Origin: Mucilaginibacter sp. PAMB04168
GTDB taxonomy: Bacteria > Bacteroidota > Bacteroidia > Sphingobacteriales > Sphingobacteriaceae
Length of the DNA: 64,000 nucleotides
Reading direction: 5' to 3'
NCBI RefSeq assembly: GCF_039634365.2
Contig: NZ_CP155079.2
Location: forward strand, 1,674,001 to 1,738,000
Shown here: positions 33,902 to 42,240 of the stretch, one piece after another
Numbering within the stretch: position 1 is the first letter of the stretch
How the letters are laid out: each line of letters starts with the position of its first letter
Notes under the pieces: model-generated
Told to the model about the DNA's origin: nothing
Seen by the model: only the letters and a program-made list of their open reading frames with translations
Database searches by the model: none
Program-made: the position numbers and the translations under genes

Positions 33902-35713
33902 AGTAAATCATATTTAATGAGGTTATATTGATAAATGATATTTATGAGTTTTGTTGCATATAGTGGGTCTGTTGCATAACCGGCCCTAGCAAATGCTTGT
34001 GCCTGCTCTTCTCGCGCTGTCGTGATTTCATTTTCAATTCCTGTTTCTTTTTTAGTTTCCTTGTCTGTAAATTCTCGCTGGTTAATCTCCTCTTCCTTAT
34101 CTTTTTGTTCTTTTAAGATAGCCTGTTTAATTTTACCAGTAATCTCGAGTTGTTTTCTTTCTTCATCGGCTGCTTTCTGTGCCTGTGCAGCTTCTTCCAG
34201 TCTGCCCTGAACCGATAACTCAAAAGCCAGGTTTTGCTGCTCGTTAACTTTGTTTAAAACAGCCTTCTCTTCAATGTCTAACTTGGATAACTTTTCTTTC
34301 GTTTCATTTTCCAGTTCTGTTAATGACATTTCTTTGGTATCCACTTGGTACTGCAATGCTATTTGGAGGATGTCTTTATGGTATTCATCCAGCTTTTTTG
34401 CTTCCTCCTCCTGAAACTTTTTCTGAATAGCTCCTAACGCAGCTGCTTCCTCTTTTTTGAGTTGTTCAAGTGTTACCCGATTATCTTTATATTTTTCTAT
34501 TAATGTTTTAAAATGGTTTTGCGTATCATGAATTTCTTTAGCGTAGTCTTTTAATAACGACTCGGCCATCCGGGCTTGTGAGGCAAGAAGTTCATCATGG
34601 GCCTCCTTGTCTTTGCTGTTTACTTCTTGTTTAACAGTTTTTTGACGAGTAACGTTGCCATCAGAGGTTTTTGGTACCTTTATGCCTTGTTTGTATGCTT
34701 CTTTATACGTGCTAACTATCTCATCAGCAAAGCCTATAACGCCATCTTTGGCCTTTTTAAAGGTGCTCACAATATTTTGTCCTATACCTTTAGCATTTGC
34801 AGACAGTTGGCTATATCCTTGTTTAACTTGACTTAAATCAAGGTGAAGAATACCTTGTAGTATGGTTTTAAACGGCTTGAGTTGTTTAGAAATAAATGAA
34901 AGAACATCATTCCAAACCGATTTAATTCTATCAACTGGATGGATGATAAAATTAAAAATGCTTTTACCTAAAGACTCAAGAACCCCTTCTACTTTTTCAA
35001 CTACTTTGCCAACAACAGCCAAACCGCCTGCAAAAACCTTTTGGCCTTCACTGCTTTTTGTAAGCCATTTTGTTAAAGATTCTAATACCAACGTTATTAA
35101 ACCTAATCCGGTTGCCTTGATTGCTCCACCGACACTCTGAAAGCCGGTCTTAATAACGGAAAGCCCATCTTTCATTGCATTAAATCCTTTCGAAGCAGAT
35201 TCTAAGTTTGAAGCGAAATCTGAACCAAATTTGCTTCCCTCGTCTTTAAGCCCTGTAAACGCATCTGTTACAGCATCAACGCTTTTAGCTTTCAGATCAA
35301 GCGTTTCGACGTTTTTCTTAAGTTGTTTTTCTTGATCAGCTATTGTAGATGTCAAGTGTTCTATCAACCCATTCAGCTTTACAGCTTTTAGCATCATCGC
35401 CTTTCGCAGCAGTAACTTTATTGTACTGATTTTTTAATGATTCGAGAAGTGCTTGATTGCGTTGTAATGAACCCTCATTAAGTTTAAGTGCCTTTGTATT
35501 TAGGTCAACTTTCTTTTCAGCTTCACTTAATGCTTGCTTAGCTACTCTTATGTCTGAAGCTAGCGTTTGATATCGTTTACCAGTTGTCTTGCCACTTTCA
35601 TCAAGCTTTTTCTGCTTTTCGAGAAGCTTGTCAATGGCAGTATTTAACTTATTTATTTCTCCCTTCAAAGCACTGGAATCTTTTTTAACACTTTTTGTAA
35701 TATCGTCTTTCAT
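33847..35713 (-). pseudogene. frameshifted phage tape-measure gene fused to a glucosaminidase tail
   Basis: Two overlapping frames together read as one protein. The upstream frame (35713-35336, 125 residues) is coiled coil ending ...VTAAKGDDAK then a foreign tail; the downstream frame (35397-33847) resumes with AVKLNGLIEHL, so a single frameshift lies near 35390. The joined product (about 600 residues) has coiled coils and hydrophobic helices at about 100-240, typical of tape-measure proteins. The last 45 residues switch to AGYATDPLYATKLINIIYQY-type sequence, the C-terminal signature of phage and bacterial glucosaminidases. A deletion seems to have joined the two genes. Confidence 0.65.
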
Positions 35714-35727
35714 AAAATTGTTTAAGT

Positions 35728-35743
35728 ATGCCGATTGGCATAA
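35728..35743. repeat. TATGCC/GGCATA palindrome, copy 1
   Basis: TATGCCGATTGGCATA, a 6-bp inverted repeat with 4-base spacer, 14 bases upstream of the tape-measure start. It shares a 17-base stretch with 38337-38353. Confidence 0.45.
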
Positions 35744-35831
35744 TTTAGTTTATAGTAATTACCACTTGTTGTCTTTCCGACAATGTTTGTATTACAAACA
35801 TTGTCGGAAATTTAAAAGGGTGTATTTAATA

Positions 35832-36524
35832 TTATTGCGATGACAGTCTTGCTTTCTTAAAAGCCGCAGGTTCACCTCCTAGGGTTATGTCTAACGGGTC
35901 GACGTAATAGTAATCGTCGGCATACACATAATTCAATGGCAATTTCGGCATTTCACTTCTTGACAATAATTGCTTGTTAGGTTTGATCGCGAACCATTTT
36001 TGAGCAGAGGTAGCGAGATCTTTAGTCGGCATTTGTGCCGTAAGGCTGTCTTTTAAAAGTAGTGTTCCGATACAAAAGGTTTTATATTTAAACATAGAGT
36101 CTCGGTCAATAGTCGCTTCTGAATATATCATTACCGGTTCATGCGATTTCGAGTTGGTATCCAATTGTGTAATTCGGTTTGACTTATCCCATTCCGGAAT
36201 ATTCATTTCATTGATAGCTTTACTTAGCTCAGCATGATCAAGAGGGCGGATACGCCTGAAAAGTGTAACACCGAAATAAGCCGTGTCTCTTAGTCGTGAC
36301 GTATCAGCATAAATAGGATCATTTTCTTTTGCGTGGCTCCAATTGCCCATTATAGTGTTTTCTTGAAACCGTCCGACGGCCATCGCCCCAACAATTACGA
36401 ATATACCTGTAGCAATAAGCCCAAAAGATCTCTTTCTCCAAGTACTTCTCCACGGTATGGTACCGTTAAAATGTCCTATATCGTCTAATGTATCCCAAAG
36501 ATCACTTCTTTTAAAAATCCCCAT
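35832..36524 (-). CDS. hypothetical single-pass membrane protein
   Basis: A 230-residue protein with a cytoplasmic N-terminus, one membrane helix (about 34-50) and a ~180-residue soluble domain, probably periplasmic. The domain has no Cys pairs or catalytic motif I recognise. It sits between phage-type genes on the same strand, and could be a moron (lysogenic conversion) gene or host insertion. No confident family. Confidence 0.5.
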   Translation of the reverse strand: MGIFKRSDLWDTLDDIGHFNGTIPWRSTWRKRSFGLIATGIFVIVGAMAVGRFQENTIMGNWSHAKENDPIYADTSRLRDTAYFGVTLFRRIRPLDHAELSKAINEMNIPEWDKSNRITQLDTNSKSHEPVMIYSEATIDRDSMFKYKTFCIGTLLLKDSLTAQMPTKDLATSAQKWFAIKPNKQLLSRSEMPKLPLNYVYADDYYYVDPLDITLGGEPAAFKKARLSSQ

Positions 36525-36611
36525 AAGGTTTCAGTTGCTAATTGTATTGATAAATATAATACTCATTTTCCAAACATGCAACGTTATGAACACTTAAATA
36601 AAGTTTAGTAC

Positions 36612-37762
36612 TTAGCCAAGCTTCACCAACTCCACTTTAGTAGGCTGCCCTTTACGCCAGCTATCAATTTTATTAATGTAATAATAAGCGCTATCTTGCT
36701 GCAGGTAAATGGGTACGAGGAGGTCAAGTTCCAGTATATCGCGTGGAGTAAGCATAAACCAGCGTACTACTTTCTTGGTTTGCTTGAGGATGTGTTCTAA
36801 TTCGGGATAATAAATACTTTTTAGACCCTTATATTACTGCTGCCGTTGCCTGGCATATCAGCCCAACATAGGTTATGCTGCCCGTCGGGTTTATAAAAGT
36901 AGGGTGTCGATATAATGTCATTCACTACTATAGAGCCCCCTTTCCCATCTTCAAACGTAACTGTTGTACTATTCGTGAGCTTGCATTTCTCATCTACCAA
37001 CAGGCGGGGTTGGGTGTTGATACTGAATTCGCCTTCGTTGTTAGCTTTTTTTACTAACGCTATAGTGCCATTGACAAATGTGCTGTTGAGGGTAGGCGCA
37101 AATTGTCCTTCAAACAACTGAGCGGTAGGGGGCAGGGTTTTGTCATTTACGTCGATTTGGGCTTGCCCCAACGTTTTGGGGATAATGGCTTCATCTTCTT
37201 TGTACTTTAAAATATTAGCCTGGGCATATTCGCCCAGTTTAAAGCTGATGCTTTTACCTTGATCCAGACACTTTCCTGTCCAGTCTCTGGCACGCGGCAC
37301 GTTAGCCACAATGTCGCGCAGTGAGGCCAGGTTAACTATTTTTTTTAAAGCGTCTGTTTGGCAAATAATGCCAAAGCGTTGAAGCGTATCTTTCAGCAAA
37401 TCTTTCTGATTTATATCAGGCAGTATACGCTCACACTGCACAGTACGGCCAGGCTGTACATTGTTTTTCTTTTCCGTTACCGTGAAACGAGCACCCGATA
37501 ATACCGTTCCATTGGTATCGCTGTCGCTAATGTCATAACTTACTCTTACCGACTGGCCTGCTTGAAGTGTTGCTGTAACGCTAAGTATCTGAGAGGCTTC
37601 ATGGCCTTTCCAGCCAAAAGAGAGTCTGCCTAACCGGCCTCTGGGATAACTGCTGCTGTTATAAGTTTTGCTGGCCAAGTCTTTAACACTGTTATTGTTA
37701 GCCGGATCAATTAAACGGAGTGTGAGCGTAACAAAATATTTATATAAAACAGAGGTTTGCAT
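36612..37762 (-). pseudogene. phage tail/baseplate-type gene split by frameshift
   Basis: The first frame (37762-36821, 313 residues) has a beta-rich body and ends ...GQHNLCWADMPGNGSSNIRV, then stops. A second, start-less frame from 36833 to 36612 continues with SIYYPELEHILKQ..., TPRDILELDLLVPIY and INKIDSWRKGQPTKVELVKL, an ending typical of Bacteroidota phage structural proteins in which the Tyr-Ile-Asn-Lys stretch precedes VELLK. The two probably were one gene. No start codon exists for the second piece. Confidence 0.5.
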
Positions 37763-37845
37763 ACAAAAAGGTTATGTACCAACAGCCAAACCGCATGCAG
37801 GTCATGTGAATTAATGAAAAAAAGAAATATGAGTAAGCTAAGTGA

Positions 37846-38349
37846 CTAAATCACCACGTCCTGCTCCTGGCATGCCGGAACGACGGCAGTTTCTATAATT
37901 TCGATTTTGATTGAAAGGGGAGTAGGTTGGCTATCTGCAACCTTTTCGGTTGCTTTATCAAGCCATCCTAAGCTTTTTAAAGCAAATATGGCACCTGTAG
38001 ACGGCTGCGTAAGCAACTGTTTTTCATATTCATTCTCAACCCTAAGCCTCGCCCTTTTTAAAGCGGAGGCAAATTTGCCCTTGTTTTCGTAGGTCTCAAA
38101 AGCTTGCAGGCTATCAAAGCCTAAATGTAATGCCAAGCCAGTTAACGTTGCAGGCTGAGGCGACCTGTCCCAAACCTTTTGCTCACATACTTCGGGCAAA
38201 TTTTTTCCTATTGGCTTAAGAGGCAGCATCTCTAAGTGGTATTCTCCTTCAATCCAGGTAAAATATTCGGTAATGCAATTATCGATTTGGTCTGCTGTAG
38301 AAAACAGAATAGGTTTGCGCTTCAATATGATAAGTTTGCCGATTGGCAT
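37846..38349 (-). CDS. phage terminase small subunit
   Basis: A 167-residue protein of the terminase small subunit (DNA-packaging) type. It has an N-terminal segment, then a helix-turn-helix-like TLTGLALHLGFDSLQAFETY (about 88-107), and the ALKRARLRVENEYEKQLL and GAIFALKSLGW segments seen in Bacteroidota phage terminases. It would select phage DNA for packaging. The start ATG at 38349 (MPIGKL) is chosen over a longer one. No large subunit is present nearby, consistent with a remnant. Confidence 0.72.
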   Translation of the reverse strand: MPIGKLIILKRKPILFSTADQIDNCITEYFTWIEGEYHLEMLPLKPIGKNLPEVCEQKVWDRSPQPATLTGLALHLGFDSLQAFETYENKGKFASALKRARLRVENEYEKQLLTQPSTGAIFALKSLGWLDKATEKVADSQPTPLSIKIEIIETAVVPACQEQDVVI

Positions 38350-38350
38350 A
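38335..38350. repeat. TATGCC/GGCATA palindrome, copy 2
   Basis: TTTGCCGATTGGCATA, one base from copy 1; overlaps the terminase start codon. A 17-base exact match with copy 1 (TGCCGATTGGCATAATT) extends into the upstream side. Confidence 0.45.
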
Positions 38351-38482
38351 ATTGAATTGTAAAAGTAGGTAAAATATCTCACAAATGCAAATATTTTTAG
38401 CAAAATTTATTGCATATAGAAAGGTTGAAAAAACTGTAATAAATGCATGGTTAAATTTATAAGTATTAATCATCTTTGCAGT

Positions 38483-38824
38483 ATGAGACCGGGAGATAAA
38501 GTAGTTTGTATAAACGACAAGATTGACGCTGATAAAATGGAAGAGATCCGCCAGGACTTTGAAATTTGGGTTACTAAGGATAAAGAATATACCATACGTG
38601 AAATTTTGGACAACAGTGGTATTGTTACCGGCGTGTTGCTCGAAGAAATTCACAACTTTCCTAAGTTCTTCAAACTGATCAACCGCTTTCAGGAACCAGC
38701 CTTTGCTATCTGGCGCTTCCGGAAGCTAAACTATGCAACAGCACAGCAAGCCGAAGAAGCCAGTGAAGAACTGGTTGAGGTAGGCGTAAAGGAATCAGAA
38801 GCCGAAAAAACCAAAAAGGCTTAG
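38483..38824 (+). CDS. conserved hypothetical, KOW-like small protein
   Basis: A 113-residue soluble protein. The N-terminus MRPGDKVVCIND followed by WVTKDKEYTIREIL and GVLLEEI reads as an SH3/KOW-like beta-barrel; the C-terminus is Glu-rich and probably disordered. ATG 38483 is preferred to 38447, being preceded by a CTTTG stretch. Similar proteins appear in phage or phage-flanking regions. Function unknown. Confidence 0.6.
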   Translation: MRPGDKVVCINDKIDADKMEEIRQDFEIWVTKDKEYTIREILDNSGIVTGVLLEEIHNFPKFFKLINRFQEPAFAIWRFRKLNYATAQQAEEASEELVEVGVKESEAEKTKKA

Positions 38825-38868
38825 TGTTTTTTAATCACATCAATCAAAGACTTTTATTATAACCAAAT

Positions 38869-39375
38869 ATGAACATTCGTTTGGCTACACTTCAGGATAT
38901 AGAACCCATTATGCAGCTTGTTAAGCAAGTGGTGCCTATAATGCAGGCTACCGGCAATTTGCAGTGGGATGATACCTATCCTAATGCCGAGGTGTATACC
39001 GGCGATGTAAAAGCCGGACAATTGTGGGTAGCCGAAGTAGACGGTAAGCTGGCCGGCGTAATCGCTATTGTTGATGGCCAGGAGCCAGAATACGCCCAGG
39101 TATCTGGTTGGGATATTACCGAGCCTGCAGTTGTAGCACACCGTTTAGCTGTCAGTCCTATTATGCAAGGTAAAGGTATTGCTGCGGCTTTATTGCATCA
39201 GTGTGAGGTTGTGGCGGCTCAACGTAATGTTGAATTGATTAGGCTTGATACCAATACTGTTAACCGGCCCATGCAAAATCTTTTCTTAAAGCTGGGGTAC
39301 AACTTAGGCGGCGAAATTACGCTTAACAAAAGGCCCGGCCTTCGTTTTATGGCATTCGAAAAACGCTTAGTTTAA
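38869..39375 (+). CDS. GNAT-family N-acetyltransferase
   Basis: A 168-residue GNAT enzyme. The acetyl-CoA binding motif A is VSPIMQGKGIAAALL (residues about 100-114), followed by LIRLDTNTVNRPMQNLFLKLGY as motif B. Substrate unknown. It lies between phage-type genes and small hypotheticals but has no mobile signature. Confidence 0.85.
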   Translation: MNIRLATLQDIEPIMQLVKQVVPIMQATGNLQWDDTYPNAEVYTGDVKAGQLWVAEVDGKLAGVIAIVDGQEPEYAQVSGWDITEPAVVAHRLAVSPIMQGKGIAAALLHQCEVVAAQRNVELIRLDTNTVNRPMQNLFLKLGYNLGGEITLNKRPGLRFMAFEKRLV

Positions 39376-39433
39376 TACTGCAAATTTTTTGTTCAGCTCT
39401 AACGGCGTAATATAATATACCATTTATGTTAAA

Positions 39434-39449
39434 TATGCTATTCGGCATA
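39434..39449. repeat. TATGCC/GGCATA palindrome, copy 3 (inverted)
   Basis: TATGCTATTCGGCATA; its reverse complement matches copy 1 at 14 of 16 bases. It sits just 3' of the minus-strand hypothetical gene at 39456. Confidence 0.4.
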
Positions 39450-39455
39450 CTTAGA

Positions 39456-39884
39456 TCAAAAATCAAGATCATAAGCATAGGTTTCTGTTTCCACCAGCTG
39501 CGTTAATATTGTTTTCAGTAATGCCTCGCGTGCCCACTGCTGTTCTATAGGTGAAGCATCGTATTGATACCAATGTAATGGCTCACTAATTTGGATACGG
39601 GTAGGGAATAGGTACTTTTTTTTGCTGTGCATACGGGTGCCTTCGTAGCTGTTCATATGCTCGGTTTTTATGATTTTAGTAAGGTATTTAACAGGTATGT
39701 TCAGTTGCAGACACTCATCAAGTTTGTTTTTGTAATCCTGCTTGTCTTCAAGCCATAGCGTGAGGGTTTGCCCATTCAGCTCGTGATCGGCAATGGCAAT
39801 ACGGCTGTAGGTGTAATCAACAGAAATTATCAGCCACCACAGCTCATTCCGTGTTTTTAAGTTCATTCTTATCATGATATTCAA
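39456..39884 (-). CDS. hypothetical protein
   Basis: A 142-residue soluble protein with no recognised family. It has a central basic stretch (MHSKKKYLFPTR) and an acidic end (YAYDLDF). Two in-frame ATGs near the start are possible. Flanked by the palindrome copy 3 on its 3' side. Confidence 0.5.
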   Translation of the reverse strand: MNIMIRMNLKTRNELWWLIISVDYTYSRIAIADHELNGQTLTLWLEDKQDYKNKLDECLQLNIPVKYLTKIIKTEHMNSYEGTRMHSKKKYLFPTRIQISEPLHWYQYDASPIEQQWAREALLKTILTQLVETETYAYDLDF

Positions 39885-39960
39885 TATTTAAAATTTAAAA
39901 CGTAGTAGGCCTATGCTTTTACTGAGTAATTGCCGTAAGCAAGTACCGTTTTGGATCTGC

Positions 39961-40149
39961 TTATTTAAAGGTTGGTTTCCAGTCGGGCAAATATTGCTGA
40001 ATTGAAGCAATCTCTTTTTGATACTTTTCACAAGCGGCCTTGTATCCCTTATACCTTAATTTATCATGGCGTTTTAAAAATGGATTACCTTTTAAGTGTT
40101 GAATTGGTTTGTCCATGATGTTTTGTAAAGACGAATAAGCGATATACAT
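39961..40149 (-). CDS. small hypothetical protein
   Basis: A 62-residue basic protein (Lys/Tyr-rich, KRHDKLRYKGYKAACEKY) ending WKPTFK. A shorter start at the internal Met12 is possible. No family recognised; divergent from the repressor gene. Confidence 0.4.
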   Translation of the reverse strand: MYIAYSSLQNIMDKPIQHLKGNPFLKRHDKLRYKGYKAACEKYQKEIASIQQYLPDWKPTFK

Positions 40150-40309
40150 AAAGGTGCAGTTTTAAGGTTTTACGATAGAAGAACAGCTAAATGAATTTCT
40201 TTATTTGGATAATTCATTTTTTTTGTATTTCTTTGAATTGTACAGAACAAATATAAAGAAAATTCTGTATTACAATCAAGATAAAGTTATCCACATTTTT
40301 AGATTATTT

Positions 40310-41005
40310 ATGGAAAGTACCTCCAGATCATCCAAGATTAAAACCATAAGACCAGAGACACTCGAGTTTATTATTTTATATAATCAACTCAAAGGCAGAG
40401 CATTTAATGGTAACGCTGAGCTGGCTGAAGCGCTTGGTTTTAACTCGCCCAGTTCTATTACAGAGATTATAAAGAGCAGGCAAAATATAGATACAGAGAA
40501 GCTGCGAATATTTAAAGAAAAATTTGCAGCGTTTCTTGATGGTAGCGTTAAGCCACCGGTGGCTGCGCCTGTAAAGAAACCTTTTATCGGTATACCTATG
40601 TATGAAGTGACGGCTACTGCATCAGGTGTGGAGGTATACAATGATATTAATGACACACAACCGGTGGGCCATATGTACTTTCCGGGCATAGAGGATTGCG
40701 ATTTTGCATTGCCGGTATGGGGGCATTCTATGTATCCGTATCTGGAAAATGGTTGCTGGGTTGCGTTAAAGGTAATACATGATAAAAAAATTTTACCTGG
40801 TGAAGTGTATTATATTGAGTGGGGTGACTACAGGATGTACAAGCGATTGTTGACTGCTGATAAAGATGATGAGGTGATTGCGCATTCGGACAACACAACT
40901 GAGATGATTGCCGGACGATTAAAGTATTCGCCCTTTACCATCAAAAAATCTGAAATAAAAAAGTTGTGCTTAGTGAAAGACATTCACAAAAAGCACAACC
41001 ACTAA
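40310..41005 (+). CDS. LexA/S24-type phage-like repressor
   Basis: A 231-residue protein with an N-terminal helix-turn-helix (about residues 15-65; AELAEALGFNSPSSITEIIKS) and a C-terminal S24 peptidase domain. The catalytic Ser is in VWGHSMYPYL and the Lys in YRMYKRLL, the Ser-Lys dyad of self-cleaving repressors. It probably controls a lysogeny switch and is inactivated by RecA filaments. ATG 40310 is favoured; a TTG-type upstream start (40205) would add 35 mostly hydrophobic residues. It looks like the immunity repressor of the degraded prophage. Confidence 0.8.
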   Translation: MESTSRSSKIKTIRPETLEFIILYNQLKGRAFNGNAELAEALGFNSPSSITEIIKSRQNIDTEKLRIFKEKFAAFLDGSVKPPVAAPVKKPFIGIPMYEVTATASGVEVYNDINDTQPVGHMYFPGIEDCDFALPVWGHSMYPYLENGCWVALKVIHDKKILPGEVYYIEWGDYRMYKRLLTADKDDEVIAHSDNTTEMIAGRLKYSPFTIKKSEIKKLCLVKDIHKKHNH

Positions 41006-41022
41006 TATTTGTTAAAAAGCTG

Positions 41023-41523
41023 TTATTCCTTATTACAGTCGGTTGGCTCCAGTTTAACCGAATAGGGGGCAGCAGCGTCTGTTACCTGCCTGCCTGTTTT
41101 CGAATCCGCTTTCAAGGGTTTTTGCAGCAGGCCGGTATGGTTTAATCTGAAGGCTACGGCCATAGTATCTGTGCTGCCTTCTTGCATAAAGGTCCATATT
41201 GCTTTTATGGACTTATCGGCTTGCATAGTACCTGCAATTGTGCCTTTGCGGCTATCTTTCTCATAAATTTCTTCAATCATTCGGCCACTCACTTTATTGT
41301 TTTGAATGTGCAGCTGAACATATAGTGTATCACGCGATTGTGCCCCGCTTACATAAAGGTAGCATCCGTCTTGTGTGCGTTTAGAGACTTTGCCGGGTTT
41401 TATGCGATGATTGGTGGAGTCGGCCTCGTTACTTTGGTTTGTGGAACTTTTACAGGCAGTAATTAAAGTAACCGCCGTTATGATTAAAGTTGTAAGTGAA
41501 AATACCGCTTTCAAATTCTTCAT
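41023..41523 (-). CDS. lipoprotein of unknown function
   Basis: A 166-residue lipoprotein (lipobox LITAC, Cys24) with a Ser/Asn linker and a beta-rich soluble domain (about 50-160) of the kind seen in small Bacteroidota lipoproteins: GCYLYVSGAQSRDTLYVQL, KVSGRMIEEIYEKDS. Two Cys (53 and near 162) may form a disulfide. Function unknown. Confidence 0.65.
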   Translation of the reverse strand: MKNLKAVFSLTTLIITAVTLITACKSSTNQSNEADSTNHRIKPGKVSKRTQDGCYLYVSGAQSRDTLYVQLHIQNNKVSGRMIEEIYEKDSRKGTIAGTMQADKSIKAIWTFMQEGSTDTMAVAFRLNHTGLLQKPLKADSKTGRQVTDAAAPYSVKLEPTDCNKE

Positions 41524-41682
41524 AGTGAGTTGGAGTGTTTAAACGATTGTTGCATATTAACCGACGCCATGCTTTTTTGTTGCACAAACGGACGTTAATA
41601 TTACTTTTCTATGAAAGACGAAAATAGTTACGAGCTTGATACACGCTATTGCATTTACTGAGGAGCTTGGGCGTACTATTGA

Positions 41683-42042
41683 TCAGCTTTTGTTATCTGC
41701 ATAAGAGCGAATAAGTTGACTTAAAGCGCTGATATTAAAAGGCTTCTCTAAAAAACCATTGGCGCCGCTTTTTTCAGCAAGTAGTTCAAGGTTAGGCATT
41801 GTCGATACCAGTATTACAGGGATATGCTGTAAAGCCGGGTTGGCTTTAATGAATTTGCACCACTCACTGCCACGCTGGCCCGGTAACAATTCGTCCATTA
41901 AGACCAGGTCGGGTTTAATTTCGTCAAAACGTTCGGCAATAGTACCATCTTCAGATGAAATCACTTCATAGCCTTCATCTTTAAGTATATAATCCATAAT
42001 CTCGCTGATGTCCGGATTATCCTCAATAACTACAATCTTCAC
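41683..42042 (-). CDS. single-domain response regulator
   Basis: A 119-residue receiver domain only. Acidic pocket VIEDN (Glu7-Asp8), phosphoacceptor Asp in LVLMDELLPG (Asp50), Ser/Thr in LVSTMP and Lys in LEKPF are all present. With no output domain, it probably works by protein-protein contact like CheY. Partner kinase not in view. Confidence 0.9.
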   Translation of the reverse strand: MKIVVIEDNPDISEIMDYILKDEGYEVISSEDGTIAERFDEIKPDLVLMDELLPGQRGSEWCKFIKANPALQHIPVILVSTMPNLELLAEKSGANGFLEKPFNISALSQLIRSYADNKS

Positions 42043-42189
42043 GCTTTTTTTCTTATTAATTAAATTGTGGTGTTAAAAACAAATATACGTTTATTTCCCA
42101 AATACGATAAGTAGTACAACAAAATGCTATAGGGTTTTAGAATTCTGCTTTCTTTTAGGTCCTCGCACAGCTTTTTCTTAATAAGAAAA

Positions 42190-42236
42190 AAGAAAGCCCC
42201 TTTAGCGCTAAGCAGAAGGGGCTTTCTTGGTTAAAC
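42190..42236 (-). terminator. terminator for the M16 peptidase gene
   Basis: A 13-bp perfect stem (42190-42202 with 42216-42228) lying 13 bases past the peptidase stop, followed on the minus strand by a T-rich run. Typical Rho-independent structure. Confidence 0.88.
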
Positions 42237-42240
42237 CTAA

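Larger units (their letters stand above)
33190..38349 (-). mobile_element. decayed prophage remnant (late genes)
   Basis: A minus-strand run from a terminase small subunit (38349) through tail-type and tape-measure genes to small membrane/lysis-like genes (33190). The order fits a phage late operon, but portal, capsid and most tail genes are missing and at least two genes are frameshifted. An orphan S24-type repressor at 40310-41005 may be its former immunity gene. Confidence 0.6.

Noticed and set aside
36821..37762. Treating the 313-residue frame as a complete gene
   Set aside because: A start-less frame directly downstream continues with a typical phage-protein C-terminus, so a broken gene is more likely.
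38483..38824. Longer start at 38447 for the KOW-like protein
   Set aside because: The extra 12 residues precede a natural MRPGDKV start and lack family-like character.
40287..40295. TTATCCACA, a perfect DnaA box
   Set aside because: A single copy upstream of the S24-type repressor; likely chance in A/T-rich DNA.
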